Part shown: positions 25,951 to 39,500 of the stretch, one piece after another
Layout: each line of letters begins with the position of its first letter
How positions within the stretch are numbered: the first letter of the stretch is position 1
Origin: Xylocopa sonorina
Lineage: Eukaryota; Arthropoda; Insecta; Hymenoptera; Apidae
NCBI RefSeq assembly: GCF_050948175.1
Contig: NW_027490149.1
Coordinates: 434,001-498,000, forward strand
Reading direction: 5' to 3'
DNA: 64,000 bases
Notes under the pieces: model-generated
Database searches by the model: none
What the model was told of the DNA's origin: nothing
Seen by the model: the letters and a program-made list of their open reading frames with translations, nothing else
Program-made: the position numbers and the translations under genes

Positions 25951-27290
25951 CAAATGAATGTAAATGAGACACTTCCTTGCAAGGAAATAGCGTTTGCAGA
26001 TGTTTACTTATCGTAGCAATAGAGTTCTTATGATTCTTAAAACGCGATATCGCATCTCATTTCTATGTTTCATGGTAAGATATAATATGATTTGCGAAGT
26101 GTCATGTATTCCTCGTCTACACGTCAAATGAATGTAAACGCGACACTTCCATGCAAGGAAATAGCGTTTGCAGATGTCTACGTATCGTAGCAATAGAGTT
26201 CTTACGATTCTTAAAGCGCGATATCGCATCTCATTTCTATGTTTCATGGTAAGCTATAATATGATTTGCCAAGTGTTATGTATTCCTCGTCTACACTTCA
26301 AATGAATGTAAATGCGACACTTCCTTGCAAGGAAATAGCGTTTGCAGATGTCTACGTATCGTAGCAATAGAGTTCTTATGATTCTTAAAACGCGATATCG
26401 CATCTCATTTCTATGTTTCATGGTAAGGTATAATATGATTTGCGAAGTGTCATGTATTCCTCGTCTACACTTCAAATGAATGTAAATGCGACACTTCCTT
26501 GCAAGGAAATAGCGTTTGCAAACGTCTACCTACCGTAGCAATAGAGTTCTAATGCTTCTTAAAACGCGATATCGCATCTCATTTCTATGATTCATGGTAA
26601 GATATAATATGATTTGCGAAGTGTTATGTATTCCTCGTCTACACTTCAAATGAATGTAAATGCGACACTTCCTTGCAAGGAAATAGCGTTTGCAGATGTC
26701 TATGTATCGTAGCAATAGATTTCTATTGCTTCTTAAAACGTGATATCGCACCTCATTTCTATGTTTCATGGTAAGATATAATATGATTTGCGAAGTGTCA
26801 TGTATTCCTCGTCTACACGTCAAATGAATGTAAATGCGACACTTCCATGCAAGGAAATAGCGTTTGCAGATGTCTACGTATCGTAGCAATAGAGTTCTTA
26901 TGATTCTTAAAGCGCGATATCGCACCTCATTCCTATGTTTCATGGTAAGATATAATATGATTTGCGAAGTGCTATGTATTCCTCGTCTACACTTCAAATG
27001 AATATAAATACGACACTTCCTTGCTAGGAAATAGCGTCTGCAGATGTCTACGTATCGTAGCAATAGAGTTCAAATGCTTCTTAAAACGAGATATTGCATC
27101 TCATATCTATGATTCATGATAAGATATAATATTCATTGCGAAGTGTTATGCATTCCTCGTCTACACTTCAAATGAATGTGAATGCGACACTTCCTCGCTA
27201 GGAAATAGCGCTTGCAGATGTCTACGAATCGTAGCAATAGGGTTCTAATGCTTCTTAAAGCGCGATATCGCATCTCATTTCTATGTTTCA
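25951..27290 (+). repeat. Third copy of a 16.7-17.9 kb block
   Basis: From about 26079 to 27280 the order of subtypes follows 16681-17880 at an offset of 9,398 bp (54 units plus two). It includes the distinctive divergent units with AAAACGAGATATTGC and AATATTCATTGCG. The same AGATATTGC unit also occurs near 8116, 11946, 17691 and 20649. It is one of the few that changes the core palindrome, losing the GATATC site. Confidence 0.8.
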
Positions 27291-30200
27291 TGGTAAGATA
27301 TAATATGATTTGCGAAGTATCATGTATTCCTCGCCTACACTTCAAATGAATGTAAATGCGACACTTCCTTGCAAGGAAATAGCGTTTGCAAACGTCTACC
27401 TACCGTAGCAATAGAGTTCTAATGCTTCTTAAAACGCGATATCGCATCTCATTTCTATATTTCATGGTAAGATATAATATGATTTGCGAAGTGTTATGTA
27501 TTCCTCGTCTACACTTCAAATGAATGTAAATGAGACACTTCCTTGCAAGGAAATAGCGTTTGCAGATGTCTACGTATCGTAGCAATAGAGTTCTTATGAT
27601 TCTTAAAACGCGATATCGCATCTCATTTCTATGTTTCATGGTAAGGTATAATATGATTTGCGAAGTGTTATGTATTCCTCGTCTACACTTCAAATGAATG
27701 TAAATGCGACACTTCGTTGCAAGGAAATAGCGTTTGCGAATGTCTATCTATCGTAGCAATAGTGTTCTAATGCTTCTTAAAACGCGATATCGCATCTCGT
27801 TTCAATGTTTCATGGTAAGATATAATATGATTTGCGAAGTGTCATGTATTCCTCGTCTACACTTCAAATGAATGTAAATGCGACACTTCCTTGCAAGGAA
27901 ATAGCGTTTGCAGATGTCTACGTATCGTAGCAATAGAGTTCTTATGTTTTTTAAAACGCGATATCGCATCTCATTTCTATGTTTCATGGTACGATATAAT
28001 ATGATTTGCGAAGTGTCATGTATTCCTCGTCTACACTTCAAATGAATGTAAATGCGACACTTCCTTGCTAGGAAATAGCGTTTGCAAACGTCTACCTATC
28101 GTAGCAATAGAGTTCTAATGCTTCGTAGAACGCGATATCGCATCTCATTTCTATATTTCATGGTAAGATATAATATGATTTGCGAAGTGTTATGTATTCC
28201 TCGTCTACACTTCAAATGAATGTAAATGAGACACTTCCTTGCAAGGAAATAGCGTTTGCAGATGTCTACGTATAGTAGCAATAGAGTTCTTATGATTCTT
28301 AAAACGCGATATCGCATCTCATTTCTATGTTTCATGGTAAGGTATAGTATGATTTGCGAAGTGTTATGTATTCCTCGTCTACACTTCAAATGAATGTAAA
28401 TGCGACACTTCGTTGCAAGGAAATAGCGTTTGCGAATGTCTATCTATCGTAGCAATAGTGTTCTAATGCTTCTTAAAACGCGATATCGCATCTCGTTTCT
28501 ATGTTTCATGGTAAGATATAATATGATTTGCGATGTGTCATGTATTCCTCGTCTACACTTCAAATGAATGTAAATGCGACACTTCCTTGCAAGGAAATAG
28601 CGTTTGCAAACTTTTACCTACCGTAGCAATAGAGTTCTAGTGCTTCTTAAAACGCGATATCGCATCTCATTTCTATGTTTCATGGTAAGATATAATATGA
28701 TTTGCGAAGTCTTATGTATTCCTCGTCTACACTTCAAATGAATGTATATGCGACACTTCCATGCAAGGAAATAGCGTTTGTAGATGTCTACGTATCGTAG
28801 CAATAGAGTTCTTATGAATATTAAAACGCGATATCGCATCACATTTCTATGTTTCATGGTAAGGTATAATATGATTTGCGAAGTGTTATGTATTCCTCGT
28901 CTACACTTCAAATGAATGTAAATGCGACACTTCCTTGCAAGGAAATAGCGCTTGCAGATGTCTACGAATCGTAGCAATAGGGTTCTAATGCTTCTTAAAG
29001 CGCGATATCGCATCTCATTTCTATGTTTCGTGGTAAGATATAATATAATTTGCGAAGTGTTATGTATTCCTCGTCTACACTTCAAATGAATGTAAATGCG
29101 ACACTTCCTTGCTAGGAAATAGCGTTTGCAAACGTCTACCTATCGTAGCAATAGAGTTCTAATGCTTCGTAGAACGCGATATCGCATCTCATTTCTATGT
29201 TTCATGGTAAGACATAATATGATTTGCGAAGTGTCATGTATTCCTCGTCTACACTTCAAATGTATGTAAATGCGACACTTCCCTGCTAGGAAATAGCGTC
29301 TGCAGATGTCTAGGTATCGTAGCAATAGAGTTCTAATGCTTCTTAAAACGCGATATCGCATTTCATTTCTATGTTTCATGGTAAGATATAATATGATTTG
29401 CGAAGTATCATGTATTCCTCGCCTACACTTCAAATGAATGTAAATGCGACACTTCCTTGCAAGGAAATAGCGTTTGCAAACGTCTACCTACCGTAGCAAT
29501 AGAGTTCTAATGCTTCTTAAAACGCGATATCGCATCTCATTTCTATATTTCATGGTAAGATATAATATGATTTGCGAAGTGTTATGTATTCCTCGTCTAC
29601 ACTTCAAATGAATGTAAATGAGACACTTCCTTGCAAGGAAATAGCGTTTGCAGATGTCTACGTATCGTAGCAATAGAGTTCTTATGATTCTTAAAACGCG
29701 ATATCGCATCTCATTCCTATGTTTCATGGTAAGGTATAATATGATTTGCGAAGTGTTATGTATTCCTCGTCTACACTTCAAATGAATGTAAATGCGACAC
29801 TTCGTTGCAAGGAAATAGCGTTTGCGAATGTCTATCTATCGTAGCAATAGTGTTCTAATGCTTCTTAAAACGCGATATCGCATCTCGTTTCAATGTTTCA
29901 TGGTAAGATATAATATGATTTGCGAAGTGTCATGTATTCCTCGTCTACACTTCAAATGAATGTAAATGCGACACTTCCTTGCAAGGAAATAGCGTTTGCA
30001 GATGTCTACGTATCGTAGCAATAGAGTTCTTATGTTTTTTAAAACGCGATATCGCATCTCATTTCTATGTTTCATGGTACGATATAATATGATTTGCGAA
30101 GTGTCATGTATTCCTCGTCTACACTTCAAATGAATGTAAATGCGACACTTCCTTGCTAGGAAATAGCGTTTGCAAACGTCTACCTATCGTAGCAATAGAG

Positions 30201-33200
30201 TTCTAATGCTTCGTAGAACGCGATATCGCATTTCATTTCTACGTTTTATGGTAAGATATAATATGATTTGCGAAGTGTTATGTATTCCTCGTCTACACTT
30301 CAAATGAATGTAAATGAGACACTTCCTTGCAAGGAAATAGCGTTTGCAGATGTCTACGTATAGTAGCAATAGAGTTCTTATGATTCTTAAAACGCGATAT
30401 CGCATCTCATTTCTATGTTTCATGGTAAGGTATAGTATGATTTGCGAAGTGTTATGTATTCCTCGTCTACACTTCAAATGAATGTAAATGCGACACTTCG
30501 TTGCAAGGAAATAGCGTTTGCGAATGTCTATCTATCGTAGCAATAGTGTTCTAATGCTTCTTAAAACGCGATATCGCATCTCGTTTCTATGTTTCATGGT
30601 AAGATATAATATGATTTGCGATGTGTCATGTATTCCTCGTCTACACTTCAAATGAATGTAAATGCGACACTTCCTTGCAAGGAAATAGCGTTTGCAAACT
30701 TTTACCTACCGTAGCAATAGAGTTCTAGTGCTTCTTAAAACGCGATATCGCATCTCATTTCTATGTTTCATGGTAAGATATAATATGATTTGCGAAGTCT
30801 TATGTATTCCTCGTCTACACTTCAAATGAATGTATATGCGACACTTCCATGCAAGGAAATAGCGTTTGTAGATGTCTACGTATCGTAGCAATAGAGTTCT
30901 TATGAATATTAAAACGCGATATCGCATCACATTTCTATGTTTCATGGTAAGGTATAATATGATTTGCGAAGTGTTATGTATTCCTCGTCTACACTTCAAA
31001 TGAATGTAAATGCGACACTTCCTTGCAAGGAAATAGCGTTTGCAGATGTCTACGTATCGTAGCAATAGAGTTCTTATGATTTTTAAAACGCGATATCGCA
31101 TCTCATTTCTATGTTTCATGGTACGATATAATATGATTTGCGAAGTGTCATGTATTCCCCGTCTACACTTCAAATGAATGTAAATGCGACACTTCCTTGC
31201 CAGGAAATAGCGTTTGCAAACGTCTACCTATCGTAGCAATAGAGTTCTAATACTTCGTAGAACGCGATATCGCATCTCATTTCTATGTTTCATGGTAAGA
31301 CATAATATGATTTGCGAAGTGTTATGTATTCCTCGTCTACACTTCAAATGAATGTAAATGCGACACTTCCTTGCTAGGAAATAGCGTTTGCAAACGTCTA
31401 CCTATCGTAGCAATAGAGTTCTAATGCTTCGTAGAACGCGATATCGCATCTCATTTCTATGTTTCATGGTAAGACATAATATGATTTGCGAAGTGTCATG
31501 TATTCCTCGTCTACACTTCAAATGTATGTAAATGCGACACTTCCCTGCTAGGAAATAGCGTCTGCAGATGTCTAGGTATCGTAGCAATAGAGTTCTAATG
31601 CTTCTTAAAACGCGATATCGCATTTCATTTCTATGTTTCATGGTAAGATATAATATGATTTGCGAAGTATCATGTATTCCTCGCCTACACTTCAAATGAA
31701 TGTAAATGCGACACTTCCTTGCAAGGAAATAGCGTTTGCAAACGTCTACCTACCGTAGCAATAGAGTTCTAATGCTTCTTAAAACGCGATATCGCATCTC
31801 ATTTCTATATTTCATGGTAAGATATAATATGATTTGCGAAGTGTTATGTATTCCTCGTCTACACTTCAAATGAATGTAAATGAGACACTTCCTTGCAAGG
31901 AAATAGCGTTTGCAGATGTCTACGTATCGTAGCAATAGAGTTCTTATGATTCTTAAAACGCGATATCGCATCTCATTTCTATGTTTCATGGTAAGGTATA
32001 ATATGATTTGCGAAGTGTTATGTATTCCTCGTCTACACTTCAAATGAATGTAAATGCGACACTTCGTTGCAAGGAAATAGCGTTTGCGAATGTCTATCTA
32101 TCGTAGCAATAGTGTTCTAATGCTTCTTAAAACGCGATATCGCATCTCGTTTCAATGTTTCATGGTAAGATATAATATGATTTGCGAAGTGTCATGTATT
32201 CCTCGCCTACACTTCAAATGAATGTAAATGCGACACTTCCTTGCAAGGAAATAGCGTTTGCAGATGTCTACGTATCGTAGCAATAGAGTTCTTATGTTTT
32301 TTAAAACGCGATATCGCATCTCATTTCTATGTTTCATGGTACGATATAATATGAATTGCGAAGTGTCATGTATTCCTCGTCTACACTTCAAATGAATGTA
32401 AATGCGACACTTCCTTGCTAGGAAATAGCGTTTGCAAACGTCTACCTATCGTAGCAATAGAGTTCTAATGCTTCGTAGAACGCGATATCGCATCTCATTT
32501 CTATATTTCATGGTAAGATATAATATGATTTGCGAAGTGTTATGTATTCCTCGTCTACACTTCAAATGAATGTAAATGAGACACTTCCTTGCAAGGAAAT
32601 AGCGTTTGCAAACTTTTACCTACCGTAGCAATAGAGTTCTAGTGCTTCTTAAAACGCGATATCGCATCTCATTTCTATGTTTCATGGTAAGATATAATAT
32701 GATTTGCGAAGTCTTATGTATTCCTCGTCTACACTTCAAATGAATGTATATGCGACACTTCCATGCAAGGAAATAGCGTTTGTAGATGTCTACGTATCGT
32801 AGCAATAGAGTTCTTATGAATATTAAAACGCGATATCGCATCACATTTCTATGTTTCATGGTAAGGTATAATATGATTTGCGAAGTGTTATGTATTCCTC
32901 GTCTACACTTCAAATGAATGTAAATGCGACACTTCCTTGCAAGGAAATAGCGTTTGCAGATGTCTACGTATCGTAGCAATAGAGTTCTTATGATTTTTAA
33001 AACGCGATATCGCATCTCATTTCTATGTTTCATGGTACGATATAATATGATTTGCGAAGTGTCATGTATTCCCCGTCTACACTTCAAATGAATGTAAATG
33101 CGACACTTCCTTGCCAGGAAATAGCGTTTGCAAACGTCTACCTATCGTAGCAATAGAGTTCTAATACTTCGTAGAACGCGATATCGCATCTCATTTCTAT

Positions 33201-35900
33201 GTTTCATGGTAAGACATAATATGATTTGCGAAGTGTTATGTATTCCTCGTCTACACTTCAAATGAATGTAAATGCGACACTTCCTTGCTAGGAAATAGCG
33301 TTTGCAAACGTCTACCTATCGTAGCAATAGAGTTCTAATGCTTCGTAGAACGCGATATCGCATCTCATTTCTATGTTTCATGGTAAGACATAATATGATT
33401 TGCGAAGTGTCATGTATTCCTCGTCTACACTTCAAATGTATGTAAATGCGACACTTCCCTGCTAGGAAATAGCGTCTGCAGATGTCTAGGTATCGTAGCA
33501 ATAGAGTTCTAATGCTTCTTAAAACGCGATATCGCATTTCATTTCTATGTTTCATGGTAAGATATAATATGATTTGCGAAGTATCATGTATTCCTCGCCT
33601 ACACTTCAAATGAATGTAAATGCGACACTTCCTTGCAAGGAAATAGCGTTTGCAAACGTCTACCTACCGTAGCAATAGAGTTCTAATGCTTCTTAAAACG
33701 CGATATCGCATCTCATTTCTATATTTCATGGTAAGATATAATATGATTTGCGAAGTGTTATGTATTCCTCGTCTACACTTCAAATGAATGTAAATGAGAC
33801 ACTTCCTTGCAAGGAAATAGCGTTTGCAGATGTCTACGTATCGTAGCAATAGAGTTCTTATGATTCTTAAAACGCGATATCGCATCTCATTTCTATGTTT
33901 CATGGTAAGGTATAATATGATTTGCGAAGTGTTATGTATTCCTCGTCTACACTTCAAATGAATGTAAATGCGACACTTCGTTGCAAGGAAATAGCGTTTG
34001 CGAATGTCTATCTATCGTAGCAATAGTGTTCTAATGCTTCTTAAAACGCGATATCGCATCTCGTTTCAATGTTTCATGGTAAGATATAATATGATTTGCG
34101 AAGTGTCATGTATTCCTCGCCTACACTTCAAATGAATGTAAATGCGACACTTCCTTGCAAGGAAATAGCGTTTGCAGATGTCTACGTATCGTAGCAATAG
34201 AGTTCTTATGTTTTTTAAAACGCGATATCGCATCTCATTTCTATGTTTCATGGTACGATATAATATGAATTGCGAAGTGTCATGTATTCCTCGTCTACAC
34301 TTCAAATGAATGTAAATGCGACACTTCCTTGCTAGGAAATAGCGTTTGCAAACGTCTACCTATCGTAGCAATAGAGTTCTAATGCTTCGTAGAACGCGAT
34401 ATCGCATCTCATTTCTATATTTCATGGTAAGATATAATATGATTTGCGAAGTGTTATGTATTCCTCGTCTACACTTCAAATGAATGTAAATGAGACACTT
34501 CCTTGCAAGGAAATAGCGTTTGCAGATGTCTACGTATAGTAGCAATAGAGTTCTTATGATTCTTAAAACGCGATATCGCATCTCATTTCTATGTTTCATG
34601 GTAAGGTATAGTATGATTTGCGAAGTGTTATGTATTCCTCGTCTACACTTCAAATGAATGTAAATGCGACACTTCGTTGCAAGGAAATAGCGTTTGCGAA
34701 TGTCTATCTATCGTAGCAATAGTGTTCTAATGCTTCTTAAAACGCGATATCGCATCTCGTTTCTATGTTTCATGGTAAGATATAATATGATTTGCGATGT
34801 GTCATGTATTCCTCGTCTACACTTCAAATGAATGTAAATGCGACACTTCCTTGCAAGGAAATAGCGTTTGCAAACTTTTACCTACCGTAGCAATAGAGTT
34901 CTAGTGCTTCTTAAAACGCGATATCGCATCTCATTTCTATGTTTCATGGTAAGATATAATATGATTTGCGAAGTCTTATGTATTCCTCGTCTACACTTCA
35001 AATGAATGTATATGCGACACTTCCATGCAAGGAAATAGCGTTTGTAGATGTCTACGTATCGTAGCAATAGAGTTCTTATGAATATTAAAACGCGATATCG
35101 CATCACATTTCTATGTTTCATGGTAAGGTATAATATGATTTGCGAAGTGTTATGTATTCCTCGTCTACACTTCAAATGAATGTAAATGCGACACTTCCTT
35201 GCAAGGAAATAGCGTTTGCAGATGTCTACGTATCGTAGCAATAGAGTTCTTATGATTTTTAAAACGCGATATCGCATCTCATTTCTATGTTTCATGGTAC
35301 GATATAATATGATTTGCGAAGTGTCATGTATTCCCCGTCTACACTTCAAATGAATGTAAATGCGACACTTCCTTGCCAGGAAATAGCGTTTGCAAACGTC
35401 TACCTATCGTAGCAATAGAGTTCTAATACTTCGTAGAACGCGATATCGCATCTCATTTCTATGTTTCATGGTAAGACATAATATGATTTGCGAAGTGTCA
35501 TGTATTCCTCGTCTACACTTCAAATGTATGTAAATGCGACACTTCCTTGCTAGGAAATAGCGTCTGCAGATGTCTAGGTATCGTAGCAATAGAGTTCTAA
35601 TGCTTCTTAAAATGCGATATCGCATTTCATTTCTACGTTTTATGGTAAGATATAATATGATTTGCGAAGTGTTATGTATTCCTCGTCTACACTTCAAAAG
35701 AATGTAAATGCGACACGTCCTTGCTAGGAAATAGCGTCTGCAGATGTCTAGGTATCGTAGCAATAGAGTTCTAATGCTTCTTAGAACGCGATATCGCAAT
35801 CTCATTTCTATGTTTCATGGTAAGATATAATATGATTTGCGAAGTGTCATGTATTCCTCGTCTACACTTCAAATGAATGTAAATGCGACACTTCCTTGCA
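27291..35900 (+). repeat. Higher-order repeat family of 11 to 13 units, about four copies
   Basis: Successive copies are spaced 2,088 bp (12 units: 27290-28950 against 29378-31038), 2,262 bp (13 units: 29388 against 31650) and 1,914 bp (11 units: 30680-32610 against 32594-34524). The marker TGTTTTTTAAAACG occurs once per copy near 27945, 30033, 32295 and 34209. In the lines of the 1,914-bp pair that I compared I saw no mismatch. Two linked changes, CTCGCCTAC and ATATGAATTGCG, unite the last two copies and are absent from the corresponding unit near 29890-30129. Copies differ in length by whole units only, the expected result of unequal exchange in register. Confidence 0.88.
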
Positions 35901-37269
35901 AGGAAATAGCGTTTGCAAACGTCTACCTACCGTAGCAATAGAGTTCTAGTGCTTCTTAAAACGCGATATCGCATCTCATTTCTATATTTCATGGTAAGAT
36001 ATAATATGATTTGCGAAGTGTTATGTATTCCTTGTCTACACTTCAAATGAATGTAAATGAGACACTTCCTTGCAAGGAAATAGCGTTTGCAGATGTCTAC
36101 CTATCGTAGCAATAGAGTTCTTATGATTCTTAAAACGCGATATCGCATCTCATTTCTATGTTTCATGGTAAGATATAATATGAGTTGCGAAGTGTTATGC
36201 ATTCCTCGTCTACACTTCAAATGAATGTAAATGCGACACTTCCTTGCAAGGAAATAGCGTTTGCAAACGTCTACCTACCGCAGCAATAGAGTTCTAATGC
36301 TTCTTAAAACGCGATATCGCATCTCATTTCTATATTTCATGGTAAGATATAATATGATTTGCGAAGTGTTATGTATTCCTCGTCTACACTTCAAATGAAT
36401 GTAAATGAGACACTTCCTTGCAAGGAAATAGCGTTTGCAGATGTCTACGTATCGTAGCAATAGAGTTCTTATGATTCTTAAAACGCGATATCGCATCTCA
36501 TTTCTATGTCTCATGGTAAGGTATAATATGATTTGCGAAGTGTTATGTATTCCTCGTCTACACTTCAAATGAATGTAAATGCGACACTTCGTTGCAAGGA
36601 AATAGCGTTTGCGAATGTCTATCTATCGTAGCAATAGTGTTCTAATGCTTCTTAAAACGCGATATCGCATCTCGTTTCTATGTTTCATGGTAAGATATAA
36701 TATGATTTGCGAAGTGTCATGTATTCCTCGTCTACACTTCAAATGAATGTAAATGCGACACTTCGTTGCAAGGAAATAGCGTTTGCGAATGTCTATGTAT
36801 CGTAGCAATAGTGTTCTAATGCTTCTTAAAACGCGATATCGCATCTCGTTTCTATGTTTCATGGTAAGATATAATATGATTTGCGATGTGTCATGTATTC
36901 CTCGTCTACACTTCAAATGAATGTAAATGCGACACTTCCTTGCAAGGAAATAGCGTTTGCAAACTTTTACCTACCGTAGCAATAGAGTTCTAGTGCTTCT
37001 TAAAACGCGATATCGCATCTCATTTCTATGTTTCATGGTAAGATATAATATGATTTGCGAAGTCTTATGTATTCCTCGTCTACACTTCAAATGAATGTAT
37101 ATGCGACACTTCCATGCAAGGAAATAGCGTTTGTAGATGTCTACGTATCGTAGCAATAGAGTTCTTATGAATATTAAAACGCGATATCGCATCACATTTC
37201 TATGTTTCATGGTAAGGTATAATATGATTTGCGAAGTGTTATGTATTCCTTGTCTACACTTCAAATGAA
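35901..37269 (+). repeat. Transitional mixed satellite units
   Basis: Units here mix subtypes of the previous block with others. Two consecutive CTATC-like units with TTCGTTGCAAGG occur near 36590-36800. The GCGATGTGTC marker of the 28-35 kb block recurs near 36884. No simple tandem higher-order unit was found. Only satellite is present. Confidence 0.75.
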
Positions 37270-39500
37270 TGTAAATGAGACACTTCCTTGCAAGGAAATA
37301 GCGTTTGCAAACGTCTACCTACCGTAGCAATAGAGTTCTAGTGCTTCTTAAAACGCGATATCGCATCTCATTTCTATATTTCATGGTAAGATATAATATG
37401 ATTTGCGAAGTGTTATGTATTCCTCGTCTACACTTCAAATGAATGTAAATGCGACACTTCCATGCAAGGAAATAGCGTTTGTAGATGTCTACGTATCGTA
37501 GCAATAGAGTTCTTATGAATATTAAAACGCGATATCGCATCACATTTCTATGTTTCATGGTAAGGTATAATATGATTTGCGAAGTGTTATGTATTCCTCG
37601 TCTACACTTCAAATGAATGTAAATGCGACACTTCCTTGCAAGGAAATAGCGTTTGCAGATGTCTACGTATCGTAGCAATAGAGTTCTTATGATTTTTAAA
37701 ACGCGATATCGCATCTCATTTCTATGTTTCATGGTACGATATAATATGATTTGCGAAGTGTCATGTATTCCTCGTTTACACTTCAAATGAATGTAAATGC
37801 GACACTTCCTTGCTAGGAAATAGCGTTTGCAAACGTCTACCTATCGTAGCAATAGAGTTCTAATGCTTCGTAGAACGCGATATCGCATCTCATTTCTATG
37901 TTTCATGGTAAGACATAATATGATTTGCGAAGTGTCATGTATTCCTCGTCTACACTTCAAGTGTATGTAAATGCGACACTTCCTTGCTAGGAAATAGCGT
38001 CTGCAGATGTCTAGGTATCCTAGCAATAGAGTTCTAATGCTTCTTAAAACGCGATATCGCATTTCATTTCTATGTTTCATGGTAAGATATAATATGATTT
38101 GCGAAGTGTTATGTATTCCTCGTCTACACTTCAAAAGAATGTAAATGCGACACTTCCTTGCTAGGAAATTGCGTCTGCAGATGTCTAGGTATCGTAGCAA
38201 TAGAGTTCTAATGCTTCTTAGAACGCGATATCGCAATCTCATTTCTATGTTTCATGGTAAGATATAATATGATTTGCGAAGTGTCATGTATTCCTCGTCT
38301 ACACTTCAAATGAATGTAAATGCGATACTTCCTTGCAAGGAAATAGCGTTTGCAAACGTCTACCTACCGTAGCAATAGAGTTCTAGTGCTTCTTAAAACG
38401 CGACATCGCATCTCATTTCTATATTTCATGGTAAGATATAATATGATTTGCGAAGTCTTATGTATTCCTCGTCTACACTTCAAATGAATGTAAATGCGAC
38501 ACTTCCATGCAAGGAAATAGCGTTTGTAGATGTCTACGTATCGTAGCAATAGAGTTCTTATGAATATTAAAACGCGATATCGCATCACATTTCTATGTTT
38601 CATGGTAAGGTATAATATGATTTGCGAAGTGTTATGTATTCCTCGTCTACACTTCAAATGAATGTAAATGCGACACTTCCTTGCAAGGAAATAGCGTTTG
38701 CAGATGTCTACGTATCGTAGCAATAGAGTTCTTATGATTTTTAAAACGCGATATCGCATCTCATTTCTATGTTTCATGGTACGATATAATATGATTTGCG
38801 AAGTGTCATGTATTCCTCGTCTACACTTCAAATGAATGTAAATGCGACACTTCCTTGCTAGGAAATAGCGTTTGCAAACGTCTACCTATCGTAGCAATAG
38901 AGTTCTAATGCTTCGTAGAACGCGATATCGCATCTCATTTCTATGTTTCATGGTAAGACATAATATGATTTGCGAAGTGTCATGTATTCCTCGTCTACAC
39001 TTCAAATGTATGTAAATGCGACACTTTCTTGCTAGGAAATAGCGTCTGCAGATGTCTAGGTATCGTAGCAATAGAGTTCTAATGCTTCTTAAAACGCGAT
39101 ATCGCATTTCATTTCTATGTTTCATGGTAAGATATAATATGATTTGCGAAGTGTTATGTATTCCTCGTCTACACTTCAAAAGAATGTAAATGCGACACTT
39201 CCTTGCTAGGAAATAGCGTCTGCAGATGTCTAGGTATCGTAGCAATAGAGTTCTAATGCTTCTTAGAACGCGATATCGCAATCTCATTTCTATGTTTCAT
39301 GGTAAGATATAATATTATTTGCGAAGTGTCATGTATTCCTCGTCTACACTTCAAATGAATGTAAATGCGACACTTCCTTGCAAGGAAATAGCGTTTGCAA
39401 ACGTCTACCTACCGTAGCAATAGAGTTCTAGTGCTTCTTAAAACGCGATATCGCATCTCATTTCTATATTTCATGGTAAGATATAATGTGATTTGCGAAG
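37270..39500 (+). repeat. 6-mer (1,045-bp) tandem, about 2.1 copies
   Basis: The block from about 37270 recurs at an offset of 1,045 bp (6 x 174 + 1). The extra base comes from one GCAATCTC unit per copy (38235 and 39280). Differences between the copies include GAAGTCTTATG (38455) against GAAGTGTTATG and an AAATTGCG/AAATAGCG change. The same six-unit order is also found at 57.0-59.5 kb. Confidence 0.85.
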
